From Halomonas alkalicola (GTDB lineage Bacteria; Pseudomonadota; Gammaproteobacteria; Pseudomonadales; Halomonadaceae), in assembly GCF_030704205.1 (NCBI RefSeq), contig NZ_CP131913.1, positions 992,001-1,056,000 of the forward strand: a stretch of 64,000 bases of DNA, in the 5' to 3' direction. Under the pieces are notes generated by a model. That model searched no databases and was not told the DNA's origin. It saw only the letters and a list, made by a program, of their open reading frames with translations. Below are positions 45,974 to 54,419 of this stretch, piece after piece. Positions within the stretch are counted from its first letter, which is position 1; every line of letters starts with the position of its first letter. The position numbers were made by a program, and so were the translations under genes.

Positions 45974-46356
45974 GAAAAACCTCCTGAAGAAAGGCTGCCG
46001 GTCCCCGTCATGTGGGAGCAGGCTCCGGGACGTCCGGAGAGGAATGGCCAGATTAGTGAACAGTGTTTGCTAACGGGATTCTATGCCAGTCTGTAACGCT
46101 TTGACCAGCGCAGGCTATCTATGTGCGACTCATTCTAGCCCGAAATCGCTCAAGGAATGTGAAAGACCCCTGCCCGGCCTCCCGGGCGGGGCGGCCATGT
46201 AGTCGAGCTACAACCGGGGGTTCACCCAATGATGCATTGCGGCAAAAAAGGGCCTGGACCATAGTGACATCATGGATCAGGAGTGTGTGCCGCCATCCCG
46301 ACTCCCCGCAGACAGCATTGACCAGCGCCGTGATGACCTGACACGAGGAAGACACC
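45974..46356. promoter_or_regulatory. Intergenic region with promoter and a shared dyad motif
   Basis: No gene is seen. A TTGCGG -35 (46237-46242) with 17-base spacing to CATAGT (46260-46265) could drive the 74-residue protein gene at 46357. ATGTA-GTCGAGC-TACAA at 46197-46213 matches the motif upstream of aceA at 16 bases (GTAGTCGAGyTACAAC). A GC-rich dyad GCCCGG / CCGGGC lies just before it. Confidence 0.5.
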
Positions 46357-46581
46357 ATGAACGCCACCGAACTGAGCGAACAGGCCGAGCGTATCGCCGA
46401 CAGCTTCAGCAAGCAGGACCTGGCCAGGCTGGTGGTTGCCCTGAAGGGCGACCGACAGTCCCTCCAGCACGCTCTCGAAGTGGTCGACACCCTCGACTCC
46501 CGCCTGAGCTGCACCCTGGAAGAGGCCTGGGCCGAAGTCCGCGCCGGCGAGAACCGCGAGGAGACCGCCCACGAGGAGTGA
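46357..46581 (+). CDS. Small hypothetical protein, 74 residues
   Basis: A short, acidic, helical protein (MNATELSEQAERIADSFS, LARLVVALKGDRQSLQHALE, CTLEEAWAEVRAGENREE). No family recognised. ATG 46357 has a GAGGAAG 6 bases upstream and a plausible promoter. The codon pattern fits the host. Confidence 0.7.
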   Translation: MNATELSEQAERIADSFSKQDLARLVVALKGDRQSLQHALEVVDTLDSRLSCTLEEAWAEVRAGENREETAHEE

Positions 46582-46641
46582 CAAGGCGTCACCCATCAGG
46601 CCGCTCCCCTCTCTTCGCCCCCTGCCATCGGCAGGGGTTTT

Positions 46642-47820
46642 TCATGGGCGCTGTCGTCGCCACAGCCAGGCGGCAATCGCCAGGGTGACGCCCAGCACCA
46701 ACCAGGAGGCCAGCGCGACCCCGGGCCAGGCCCCGACCTGCCAGAAGGGTTCCAGCCAGAAGGCCCCCAGACTGGCGCCGCTGTAGTAGAAGACCAGATA
46801 GAGCGCCGAGGCGCTGCCCCTGGCCTGTCCGGCATGGCGTCCCACCCAGCTCGAGGCCATGGCGTGGGCCAGGAAGAAACCAAAGGCGTTGATGGTCAGG
46901 CCGAGCACGATCAGCGCCAGCGACCCCGCCAGGGTCACCAGGGTCCCACCCATGAGGATCAGGATGCCCAGCATCATGCAGGCTGGCGGTGTCAGGCGCC
47001 GCGCCAGCCGGCCGGAGAGCGATGAGCCCAGGGTGCCCCCCAGATAGGTCAGGAAGACCAGCCCCAGCACGCTCGGCCCCAGCTCGAAGGGCGCCTGGGC
47101 CAGGCGGAAGGTCAGGTAGCTGTACTGGTTGATGAAGATCAGGAAGTTGAGCCCGCCCAGCAGGTAGGCGGCCAGCAGCAACGGGTTACGCAGGTGCCCG
47201 GCGAGATCTCGCGCTGCGCCGCGCAGCTCGAATCGGCGTGGCACGAAGCCCCTGGCCGTCGGCAGCAGCTTCCAGAACACCACCAGCCCCACCTGTGTGA
47301 TCACGCCTACCGCCAGGAAGCTGGCGGAACTGCCGGCCACCTCCCCCACGGCCCCGCCCACCAGGCGGCCGCTGATCCCGCCCAGGGAGTTGGCACCGAT
47401 ATAGAGGCCAATCGCCGGCAGCATCGCCGAAGGCTCGAACTCGTCCCCCATCCAGGCGATGGCCACCGCCGGCAGCCCGCCCAGCACGAAGCCCTGCAGC
47501 CCGCGCAGCACCAGCAGCACCTCGAAGCTGGGTGCCAGTGACAGACCCAGCGACAGCGCGCCGGCCGCCAGCAGCGTCAGGCGCATGATGGCCGCGCGAC
47601 CGATGGCGTCCGACAGCGGACCGAAGACCAGCAGCGAGGCCGCCAGGGCAAGGGTCGCGACCGACATCACCAGCCCCACGGCCAGGGTGGAGACCCCATA
47701 GGCCTCGCGCAGCTCCGGCAGCAGCGGCTGAGGGGCGTAGAGATTGATGAAGACGAGGAAGGAACCCAGGCTGAGAGCCAGGGTCGCGCGCCACCAGGCA
47801 CGGGTTCGAATCTGGATCAT
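46642..47820 (-). CDS. MFS transporter (YnfM-like, 12 TM)
   Basis: A 392-residue inner-membrane transporter with 12 hydrophobic helices. The loop 2-3 motif FGPLSDAIGRAAIMRL is the MFS signature, and the first helices (FLVFINLYAPQPLLPELREAYG) match the YnfM / arabinose-efflux group. The substrate cannot be inferred. ATG 47820 (MIQIRTRAWW) is preferred to the upstream in-frame GTG or ATG at 47841. It faces the 74-residue protein gene convergently. Confidence 0.9.
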   Translation of the reverse strand: MIQIRTRAWWRATLALSLGSFLVFINLYAPQPLLPELREAYGVSTLAVGLVMSVATLALAASLLVFGPLSDAIGRAAIMRLTLLAAGALSLGLSLAPSFEVLLVLRGLQGFVLGGLPAVAIAWMGDEFEPSAMLPAIGLYIGANSLGGISGRLVGGAVGEVAGSSASFLAVGVITQVGLVVFWKLLPTARGFVPRRFELRGAARDLAGHLRNPLLLAAYLLGGLNFLIFINQYSYLTFRLAQAPFELGPSVLGLVFLTYLGGTLGSSLSGRLARRLTPPACMMLGILILMGGTLVTLAGSLALIVLGLTINAFGFFLAHAMASSWVGRHAGQARGSASALYLVFYYSGASLGAFWLEPFWQVGAWPGVALASWLVLGVTLAIAAWLWRRQRP

Positions 47821-47911
47821 GGCGTGAACGCCTGCGGTCATGGAAGCAGCGGGCCGGCGGGCCGGCCCACGGGCGGCGACGGTCGCCGGCTCGCCGCGAC
47901 CGCGGCGCGAT

Positions 47912-48541
47912 TCAGCCCTGGTCGCCGACCATCACACGCTGGGCCAGGGTGGTGGGCTCCAGGGTGCGACGGGCCTGCCAGTAGTAGCGCTGCCAGTAGC
48001 GGTTGTCGAGTTCGGAGATCATCACCCCCCGGGAGGTGGAGGCATGCAGAAAGCGCCCCTCGCCCAGGTAGATGCCGACGTGGTCATAGCGGCCCGGCGG
48101 GCGGAAGAAGACTAGGTCGCCGGGTACCAGTTCGCTGCGTTCGACCGGCGCCCCCTGGTGGACCTGCTCGCCGGTGGTGCGCGGCAGGGAGACGCGGAAG
48201 GTCTCCTCGAAGACGCTCTGCACCAGCGCCGAGCAGTCGATCCCGCTGGAGGAGGTGCCGCCAATGCGGTAAGGCGTACCGACCCAGCGTTCATGCTGGG
48301 CCAGCAGCGCCTGCTGAATCAGGGCGGGCGGGGGATTGCCGAGGGCGCGCGCCTCCAGAATCGGATTGTCCACCGGCGACATGGCCAGCCCCCAGTCGCC
48401 GGATATCCCGGGCAGCTGACGGGCGAAGTAGGGCTCCTCGGCGTCGCGGGAGGCGACATCGCGAGGAGCGGAGGCACAGCCGGCCAGCAGGGCCAGCGAC
48501 ACGACAACACACAGGGCTCGGCACGACGAGGTGACGTCCAT
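47912..48541 (-). CDS. NlpC/P60 family lipoprotein, MepS-like endopeptidase
   Basis: A 209-residue lipoprotein with signal peptide and lipobox LAGC (Cys22), then an NlpC/P60 domain: catalytic cysteine in SSGIDCSALVQSVFE (about residue 105), histidine in RYDHVGIYLGEG and a third residue in FLHASTSRG. MepS/Spr-type enzymes cut peptidoglycan cross-links to allow growth. The linker between lipobox and domain is longer than in E. coli MepS. Confidence 0.9.
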   Translation of the reverse strand: MDVTSSCRALCVVVSLALLAGCASAPRDVASRDAEEPYFARQLPGISGDWGLAMSPVDNPILEARALGNPPPALIQQALLAQHERWVGTPYRIGGTSSSGIDCSALVQSVFEETFRVSLPRTTGEQVHQGAPVERSELVPGDLVFFRPPGRYDHVGIYLGEGRFLHASTSRGVMISELDNRYWQRYYWQARRTLEPTTLAQRVMVGDQG

Positions 48542-48761
48542 TCCAGCGGTGACCTCTGACCGGAGCCGCGCCCCGGCAGCGCCGGCGGGCGCCAGCCTTC
48601 GGGGGAGTCATCGCTGTGGCAGTGGTGCCGGCAACCGGTATCACTGCCAGAGCGGCCTGTCGGCGGCTCACTGTGGAACACGGCTCCCGACAGGTGGAGC
48701 CTTGTTTAGACTCGCCGACTATAAACCAGCCCCGAGCGGGTGGCGAGCCCTGAAAGCGCTC

Positions 48762-51227
48762 TCAGTGCAGGGTGCGCGAATCACCCGGCAGGGTGTCGAT
48801 ATGCATCGGCGCCCAGTGGCGCGGGCGTGCCCCGGGAAACTCCAGGCTTGCCCAGGGCCCGGCCAGGGGCGGGGCCGCGGACAGCCAGGCCACCAGGGCC
48901 TGCCGAAAGCCGGCAACGAAGCTCTCCCGCTCCGGGGTCTCGCCCATGAAGAAGGAGAAGCCGGCGTAGAGCCCGCGAGCATAGGCCTCCCACCCCGAGT
49001 AGTGGGCTGCCGCCAGGCCATGGGCACGCTCCAGCACCGCCACGAAGGCGCGCTCCTCCAGCCAGCCCAGCTGGCGTGCGGCGATGGCCAGATCCACCGC
49101 CTGAGCCACGTCCCAGGCGGCCATGTCGGTCTCGTTGCAGCCGTCCTCGTTGTCCCGCACCCGCTGCAGGCGCAGCAGGTGGGTGCGCTCCTCGTCGCTG
49201 CACTCGCCGGACTCCAGGGTAGCGATCTCGGAGCCGAGCCGGGCGGCGTTCAGGGTGTAGGGCGCGTAGTTGATCAGATACTCCGGACGGTCGCCGGACT
49301 CGAGCAGGAACTCCAGGAACTCGCCCAGCTCCTCGGCCCCCTGGAGCCCGTAGTGGCCATCGATCCACTCGCGGATCGATACGCGCTCACGCTCGCTTTC
49401 CGGATGGGGCAGGCTCCAGGCCGGGCTGTTGAGCGGCCCCACCAGTGCCATGGCGGTGAACAGGTTCAGGCTGGGACGCGGCCCCGGCTCCTGCCATTCG
49501 CCGGCACGCCAGTCGAGCCAGTGAAACAGGCTGCCGGGGTCCTCCTCATGCCAGCGGATCTCGACCACCAACGAAGGCTGCTCCTCCTCCGGCAGCAGTC
49601 CCTCCCAGGTCGCCCAGGCCTCCAGCAGGCGGCGGGGGTCCGGATAGAAGCGGCACAGCGAGGCGCGCAGGGCATCGGCCAGCGCCGCCAGCCCCTCGGC
49701 GTCGAAGGCCTCGCAGTCCATGGCCATCTGCAGATAGAAGGCGTACTTCTCGGCCATGTGGATGGTGGCCGCATGACGGCTGCCGCGGCGCAGCGCATCG
49801 CGGCTTGCCAGCCCCGCCGGGTCGGCGTGGCCAAAGGAGGTCTCCGCCGGCGGCAGGGCGCCATGGGCCGCATCGGCGGCCAGCTGGTTGAGGTGGTGCG
49901 CCTGGGCCGGCAGCCAGTAGCGGGAGAGCGCCGAGATGCCCTCGTCGGGGTGCAGGTCGAGGGTCTCGGCCAGGTACTGGAGGGCGTCCTCGCGGCGCGC
50001 TACCGCTACCGGCCCGGCGGGCCCCTGGCGAGCCGCCAGCTCGGGCTCACGCACCGCGGCCAGGGCCAGCACCCAGTGTCGGGGATCGGCTCGCCAAGCC
50101 CGAATGGCCTGCCGGGAGCGCTCCAGCGGCTCGTGCCCCACCAGCCCCTGCAGGGCCGGGCGCCAGGGACTGACCGGCGACTGCAGCAGCAGCCGCCAGT
50201 CGGCCTCGAAGGTGCTCAGCAGGTTGCGCCCCTCGAAGAGGCTCCTGCCGCGCTGATAGGCCCGGGCCAGGGCCGCCCAATCGCTGTAGCGGTGCATCAC
50301 CAGGTCGGCGCCGTGAAGCGCGAAGTCGGCGGCCTCCCGGCCGCTGAGCCAGCCCATGCAGGCCCCGGCCCAGGCCAGGTCGATCAGCCGCAGCCAGTCC
50401 CAGGCCGCCCACTCCAGGGGCTCGCCGTGCTCGATGAACTCGAGCAGCACCCGGCCATAGCGCTGATCCTCCCCCTCGAGCTTGTGAAGCCAGGCATAGC
50501 GGCTCGCCGGATCGCTCTCCAGCAGCCGCGTGGCGTCCAGGTCCCAGCCCTGACGATCGCCCTGCCCGCCCAGCCACAGCAGGGAACGGATCAGGTCGTC
50601 ACGGTGGTGGATCTGCCACGCCTCGCCCAGCCAGCCGGCCAGGCCCGACCAGTCCCCCTCGATGGCGGGCACGCTTATCACCGGCGCGAAGCCGGCGCGC
50701 AGGCGCCACACCTGTGCCTCCTCCTCGACGGGCCACAGCGGCGGCAGCGTATCGTGGATCGCCAGCCACTCGCCGAGACGCTCCCAGGTGATGCCATCGC
50801 CATCGTGCTCGAGGGCAGCCAGCGCCTCGCAGGCCTCGAAGAAGCCGTCATCGCCGCGCACCCATCCCTCGGCGCTGCGCGCCCGACGCAGTGCAGAAAG
50901 CCAGGCATCCAGGTCCCGGTGATGGGCGCTGATCTCGGCGGCCAGACGATGGGCCCAGGCGCGCCCGGCCCGCTCGTCCAGCCAGCCCGCGGCACCGGCC
51001 AGGGCGACCAGCTCCAGGGCCGCCAGCAGGCGAGCCGGGTCGGCCATGCTGCCGCCCACGCCGAAGGACTCCACCAGGCGCCAGCCGAGCTCGCCGCGGT
51101 CCGCCACGCCCAGCCCGTGCAGGCGCATCAGGGCGGCCTGAGGTTCCACGCTCAGCGGGTCGGGGTCGAAGGCCCAGTCACACAGCACCAGCTGCTGGGC
51201 CCACCAGGCATTCAGCGGATCGATCAA
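48762..51227 (-). CDS. Large DUF1266-type protein with repeated domains
   Basis: An 821-residue protein. Its C-terminal part, DMAAWDVAQAVDLAIAAR then HYSGWEAYARGLYAGFSFF, matches the DUF1266 family of E. coli YbeU/YbeR from memory. Similar units occur centrally (AAWDWLRLIDLAWAGACMGW, YSDWAALARAYQRGRSLFEG) and near the N-terminus (ARLLAALELVALAGAAGWLD, RDLDAWLSALRRAR), suggesting three copies. The start is TTG 51227 next to GAGGTGAG. No signal peptide or membrane helix. Function unknown; cytoplasmic. Confidence 0.75.
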   Translation of the reverse strand: MIDPLNAWWAQQLVLCDWAFDPDPLSVEPQAALMRLHGLGVADRGELGWRLVESFGVGGSMADPARLLAALELVALAGAAGWLDERAGRAWAHRLAAEISAHHRDLDAWLSALRRARSAEGWVRGDDGFFEACEALAALEHDGDGITWERLGEWLAIHDTLPPLWPVEEEAQVWRLRAGFAPVISVPAIEGDWSGLAGWLGEAWQIHHRDDLIRSLLWLGGQGDRQGWDLDATRLLESDPASRYAWLHKLEGEDQRYGRVLLEFIEHGEPLEWAAWDWLRLIDLAWAGACMGWLSGREAADFALHGADLVMHRYSDWAALARAYQRGRSLFEGRNLLSTFEADWRLLLQSPVSPWRPALQGLVGHEPLERSRQAIRAWRADPRHWVLALAAVREPELAARQGPAGPVAVARREDALQYLAETLDLHPDEGISALSRYWLPAQAHHLNQLAADAAHGALPPAETSFGHADPAGLASRDALRRGSRHAATIHMAEKYAFYLQMAMDCEAFDAEGLAALADALRASLCRFYPDPRRLLEAWATWEGLLPEEEQPSLVVEIRWHEEDPGSLFHWLDWRAGEWQEPGPRPSLNLFTAMALVGPLNSPAWSLPHPESERERVSIREWIDGHYGLQGAEELGEFLEFLLESGDRPEYLINYAPYTLNAARLGSEIATLESGECSDEERTHLLRLQRVRDNEDGCNETDMAAWDVAQAVDLAIAARQLGWLEERAFVAVLERAHGLAAAHYSGWEAYARGLYAGFSFFMGETPERESFVAGFRQALVAWLSAAPPLAGPWASLEFPGARPRHWAPMHIDTLPGDSRTLH

Positions 51228-51463
51228 GGCTCACCTCGGCATCAGTCAGAAGGACGGCAGCGGCCGCCAGCGTATTGCGGCGCCATAGTGTAGCGGAAAG
51301 CGCCGCCGGCGCCGATGGGTCGACGCGCGCCTTCTGCCGGTTCCGGTTCCGCTGCTGCCCCCGAGCGCCCTGCCCTTGCGCGCCCCGGCAAACCTGGCAG
51401 AGTGAACTAGACTGTGGGAGCGCGGACCGCTCTCGCCCCCCTTATTCTGCCACCGGAGGCATC

Positions 51464-52756
51464 ATGACCAACGCGGAACTCAACGACCTGAAGAAGCGCT
51501 ATGTCGCCAACGGCGCGGCCAGCCCCGCCACCCAGTTCGCCGATCGCGCCGAGAACGCCGTGATCTGGGATGCCGATGGCAACCGCATCATCGACTTCGC
51601 CGGCGGCATCGGCGTACTCAACATCGGTCACCGCCACCCCAAGGTGGTCGAGGCCGTCAAGGCGCAGCTCGACCGCGTGATGCACACCTGCCAGACCGTG
51701 ATGCCCTACGAGGGCTACGTGAAGGTGGCCGAGAAACTCAGCCAGATCACCCCGGTGCGCGGCCACGCCAAGGTGATGCTGGCCAACTCCGGGGCCGAGG
51801 CCCTCGAGAACGCCGTCAAGATCGCCCGCGCCGCCACCGGCAAGAACAACGTGATCTGCTTCGACGGCGGCTACCACGGCCGCACCTTCATGACCATGGC
51901 CATGAACGGCAAGGTCGCCCCCTACGCCGCCGACTTCGGCAGCATGCCGGGCAACGTCTTCCGCGCCCCCTACCCGGTGCCCTACCACGGCGTCAGCGAG
52001 GACGAGGCCCTGCGCGGCCTCAAGATGGCGCTGAAGACCGACGCCAACCCCCGCGATACCGCAGCCATCGTGCTGGAGCCGGTGCTCGGCGAAGGCGGCT
52101 TCTACCCCGCCCCGGCCAGCTTCCTCAAGGCGGTGCGCGAGATCTGCGACGAGCACGGCATGCTGATGATCGTCGACGAGGTGCAGTCAGGCTTCGGCCG
52201 CACCGGCAAGATGTTCGCCATCGAGCACAGCGGCGTCGAGCCGGATCTGATCACCATGGCCAAGAGCATGGCGGCCGGCATGCCGATCTCCGCCGTGGTA
52301 GGCACCGACGTGCACATGGACGCCTCCGGCCCCAACTCCCTGGGCGGCACCTACACCGGCAGCCCGGTCTCCTGTGCGGCCGTGCTGGCGGTGCTCGAGG
52401 TGTTCGAGGAGGAGAACATCCTCGCCAGGAGCCAGGCCTTGGGCGAGAAGCTGGGCAAGCGCTTCGCCAAGTGGCAGCAGGCCTTCGACTGCGTGGACAA
52501 CGGCCGCCACCTGGGCGCCATGGCGGCCATCGACCTCGTTTCCGACAGGGCCAACCACACCCCGGACGCCGACCTGGCCGCGGCGCTGTGCAAGCGCGCC
52601 CGCGAGAAGGGGCTGGTGCTGCTCTCCTGCGGCCTCTACGGCAATACCATCCGCTTCCTGATGCCCGTCACCATCGAGGACGAGGTGCTGGAGGAGGGCC
52701 TGGCCATCGTCGAGGCCTCCCTCAAGGAGCTGGTGGGCCAGCCCACCACCGCCTGA
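51464..52756 (+). CDS. gabT: 4-aminobutyrate aminotransferase GabT
   Basis: GabT transfers the GABA amino group to 2-oxoglutarate. The 430-residue class III aminotransferase has VMLANSGAEALENAVKIAR, FDGGYHGRTFMTM, the Asp of MLMIVDEVQSGFGRTG, and the PLP lysine Lys267 in TMAKSMAAGMP. ATG 51464 follows CCGGAGGC by 5 bases; the frame extends upstream without family likeness. No gabD neighbour is present. A related acetylornithine-type enzyme is the alternative, but the active-site text favours GabT. Confidence 0.9.
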   Translation: MTNAELNDLKKRYVANGAASPATQFADRAENAVIWDADGNRIIDFAGGIGVLNIGHRHPKVVEAVKAQLDRVMHTCQTVMPYEGYVKVAEKLSQITPVRGHAKVMLANSGAEALENAVKIARAATGKNNVICFDGGYHGRTFMTMAMNGKVAPYAADFGSMPGNVFRAPYPVPYHGVSEDEALRGLKMALKTDANPRDTAAIVLEPVLGEGGFYPAPASFLKAVREICDEHGMLMIVDEVQSGFGRTGKMFAIEHSGVEPDLITMAKSMAAGMPISAVVGTDVHMDASGPNSLGGTYTGSPVSCAAVLAVLEVFEEENILARSQALGEKLGKRFAKWQQAFDCVDNGRHLGAMAAIDLVSDRANHTPDADLAAALCKRAREKGLVLLSCGLYGNTIRFLMPVTIEDEVLEEGLAIVEASLKELVGQPTTA

Positions 52757-52782
52757 CCCGCCGCCTCGCGTCCAGCGGCTCA

Positions 52783-52812
52783 CCGCCCGGCTCTGCGCCG
52801 GGCGGCTTGTCT
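52783..52812 (+). terminator. Terminator after gabT
   Basis: CCGCCCGGC (52783-52791) pairs with GCCGGGCGG (52797-52805), followed by CTTGTCTT. Confidence 0.7.
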
Positions 52813-52850
52813 TGGGGGGCTTGTGTTGGGGGGCTTGCGTTGGGGGGCCT
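52811..52850 (+). repeat. Three G-rich tandem units of 14 bp
   Basis: Units TTGGGGGGCTTGTG, TTGGGGGGCTTGCG and TTGGGGGGCCTTG lie between gabT and the next gene. Each has six consecutive Gs. Confidence 0.85.
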
Positions 52851-52904
52851 TGTCATCGCCGGGCGCAGCCGGGAAGATGACGGCGTCCACCGCGAGGCCA
52901 TCCC

Positions 52905-53510
52905 GTGATACTGCGAACCCTCTCCCTGCTACGCTCCCTGCAGGGTGCCAGCCACACCGCCCAGGAGGCCCAGGCCACCGTGCAGCAGGCCTGCGACTAC
53001 CGCTGGCTGCGCGGGGAGCTTCACCACGGCGCCATCACCGAGCCGTCCACCGCCCTGGCCGACGGCACCCCCGGGGTCACCATCACCCTGGCCTACCCTG
53101 CCACCCGGGCGCGCCTGGCCGGCGGCCGCTGGCCCGAGACTCCCGAGGAGCGCGAGCGCTGCTTCGTGGAGGGGGCCCACGCCTGTCGGGCCGCGGGCGC
53201 CCCCGCCTATCGCACCCTGGAGAGCCTCTCCCGGGGGCTGGCCGAGGGCGCCGCCTCGGTGCTCACCGATGCCGCCCGCCTGCAGTACCTTCTCCAGCAG
53301 CGTGCCCTGCGCCTCGCCTGGCGGCGACCGGAGGCCCTGCCCCCGGCCCTGGCCCGGCGCCTGGACTCGGGGGAGCCCGCCGCCGACGGGGTCTTCCTGC
53401 TGGCGCTGAGCGTGCCGGCCCGGCGCGAGGAGGTGGTGCTGAACGGCGCCTGGCTCGACCGCACCCTGGACCGCTATCGGCGCATCCTGCCCCGCCCCGC
53501 AGGACGCTGA
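52905..53510 (+). CDS. Hypothetical protein, 201 residues
   Basis: A 201-residue Arg- and Ala-rich protein (MILRTLSLLRSLQGASHTAQ, ALADGTPGVTITLAYPA, RLQYLLQQRALRLAWRRP). No family or motif recognised. The start is GTG 52905, with only a weak GAGG upstream. Codon use with high GC at third positions supports real coding. It lies 149 bases after gabT and converges with the GlsB-type gene. Confidence 0.6.
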   Translation: MILRTLSLLRSLQGASHTAQEAQATVQQACDYRWLRGELHHGAITEPSTALADGTPGVTITLAYPATRARLAGGRWPETPEERERCFVEGAHACRAAGAPAYRTLESLSRGLAEGAASVLTDAARLQYLLQQRALRLAWRRPEALPPALARRLDSGEPAADGVFLLALSVPARREEVVLNGAWLDRTLDRYRRILPRPAGR

Positions 53511-53529
53511 GCCGCCGCCAGAGACGACG

Positions 53530-53549
53530 ACGCCCGGCCGGAGCCGGGC
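53530..53549. terminator. Hairpin between convergent genes, possible terminator
   Basis: CGCCCGGC (53530-53537) pairs with GCCGGGCG (53542-53549), 19 bases after the 201-residue protein's stop. No T-run. Confidence 0.5.
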
Positions 53550-53576
53550 GCCAGGCAGGCATCATGGCAGCGGGGG

Positions 53577-53819
53577 TCAGGCCTTCCTGACCTTCGAGAT
53601 CACCCACAGCAGCACCACGGCCCCGACGATGGCGGTGACCAGCGAGCCGACGAAGCCCCCGGCCTGCAGCCCCAGCAGGCTGAACAGGAAGCCGCCGATC
53701 ACCGCGCCCACCACGCCGACGCCGATATTGCCGAGGATGCCGAAGCCGCCTCCGCGCATGATGTGACCGGCGATCCACCCCGCCAGCCCGCCGATGATCA
53801 ACCAGGCAATCAGTCCCAT
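53577..53819 (-). CDS. GlsB/YeaQ/YmgE family stress membrane protein
   Basis: An 80-residue membrane protein with three glycine-rich hydrophobic helices: MGLIAWLIIGGLAGWIAGHI, IGVGVVGAVIGGFLFSLLG, and LVTAIVGAVVLLWVISKV. This is the family signature of transglycosylase-associated (YeaQ/YmgE) proteins, often stress-induced. ATG 53819 follows AAGGAGAG. Function is unclear. Confidence 0.92.
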   Translation of the reverse strand: MGLIAWLIIGGLAGWIAGHIMRGGGFGILGNIGVGVVGAVIGGFLFSLLGLQAGGFVGSLVTAIVGAVVLLWVISKVRKA

Positions 53820-53871
53820 ATCGCTCTCCTTGCAGTGTGTCGTGTTGAATCCAGGACAGCCCGAGCGGCGC

Positions 53872-54127
53872 TCAGAATGACGAGCCGGGCTGGTCGAGGA
53901 AGGCCAGCTCCTCCGGCGTGGAGGGGCGACCCAGTATCGCGTTAGAGGAAGGCGCGCCAGGGCACCTCCAGGCGGTGACCGATGCCGCTGGCCAGGGCCG
54001 CCAGCAGCTCGCCGAAGCGCGCCGCGATCTCGCCATCCAGCTCGAGAACCTTGCGAAACCACGGGGCCGGCGTGAGTTCGTCGAACCAGAAGCGAATCAC
54101 CGCCTCGGTATCCGGTAACCTGGCCAT
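53872..54127 (-). pseudogene. DUF924 family gene remnant with internal deletion
   Basis: From ATG 54127 the frame reads MARLPDTEAVIRFWFDELTP then APWFRKVLELDGEIAARFGE, the N-terminus of DUF924 proteins (usually near 180 residues), and stops after WRAFL at 53942. In another frame the next bases read NAILGRPSTPEELAFLDQ then PGSSF and TGA at 53872, the C-terminus of the same family. The middle of the gene, roughly 100 codons, is missing and the frame is shifted at the junction (near 53945). It is a broken gene unless the short N-terminal product has a role. Confidence 0.75.
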
Positions 54128-54210
54128 GCGCGTCCTCCTGGTCGGTCCTGCGGAGATACCCCGACACCTGATACCATTCCCCACACTGCACGGCAACCCG
54201 AGGAACACGC

Positions 54211-54399
54211 ATGTCGCCCCAGCATTTCATGGAGATGGCCTCCTTCACCCTCAACCTGGTGGGCATGCTGGTCCTCGGCGGCGGCCTGACCCTGGCCCAC
54301 CGCACCCGACATCGAGTGCCCGGCTACCTGCTGGCCGGCGCGGGCTTCGTGATCGCCGCGAGCCCACTGCTCTACACCATGTTTGCCGGCCCCCGCTGA
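54211..54399 (+). CDS. Small membrane protein, 62 residues
   Basis: A 62-residue protein with two hydrophobic helices (SFTLNLVGMLVLGGGLTLA and YLLAGAGFVIAASPLLYTMF). No family recognised. ATG 54211 has CCGAGGAAC about 8 bases upstream. It is 20 bases upstream of ycjX and probably cotranscribed. Confidence 0.65.
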   Translation: MSPQHFMEMASFTLNLVGMLVLGGGLTLAHRTRHRVPGYLLAGAGFVIAASPLLYTMFAGPR

Positions 54400-54419
54400 G
54401 CCCCGAGGAGGCCCTGCCC

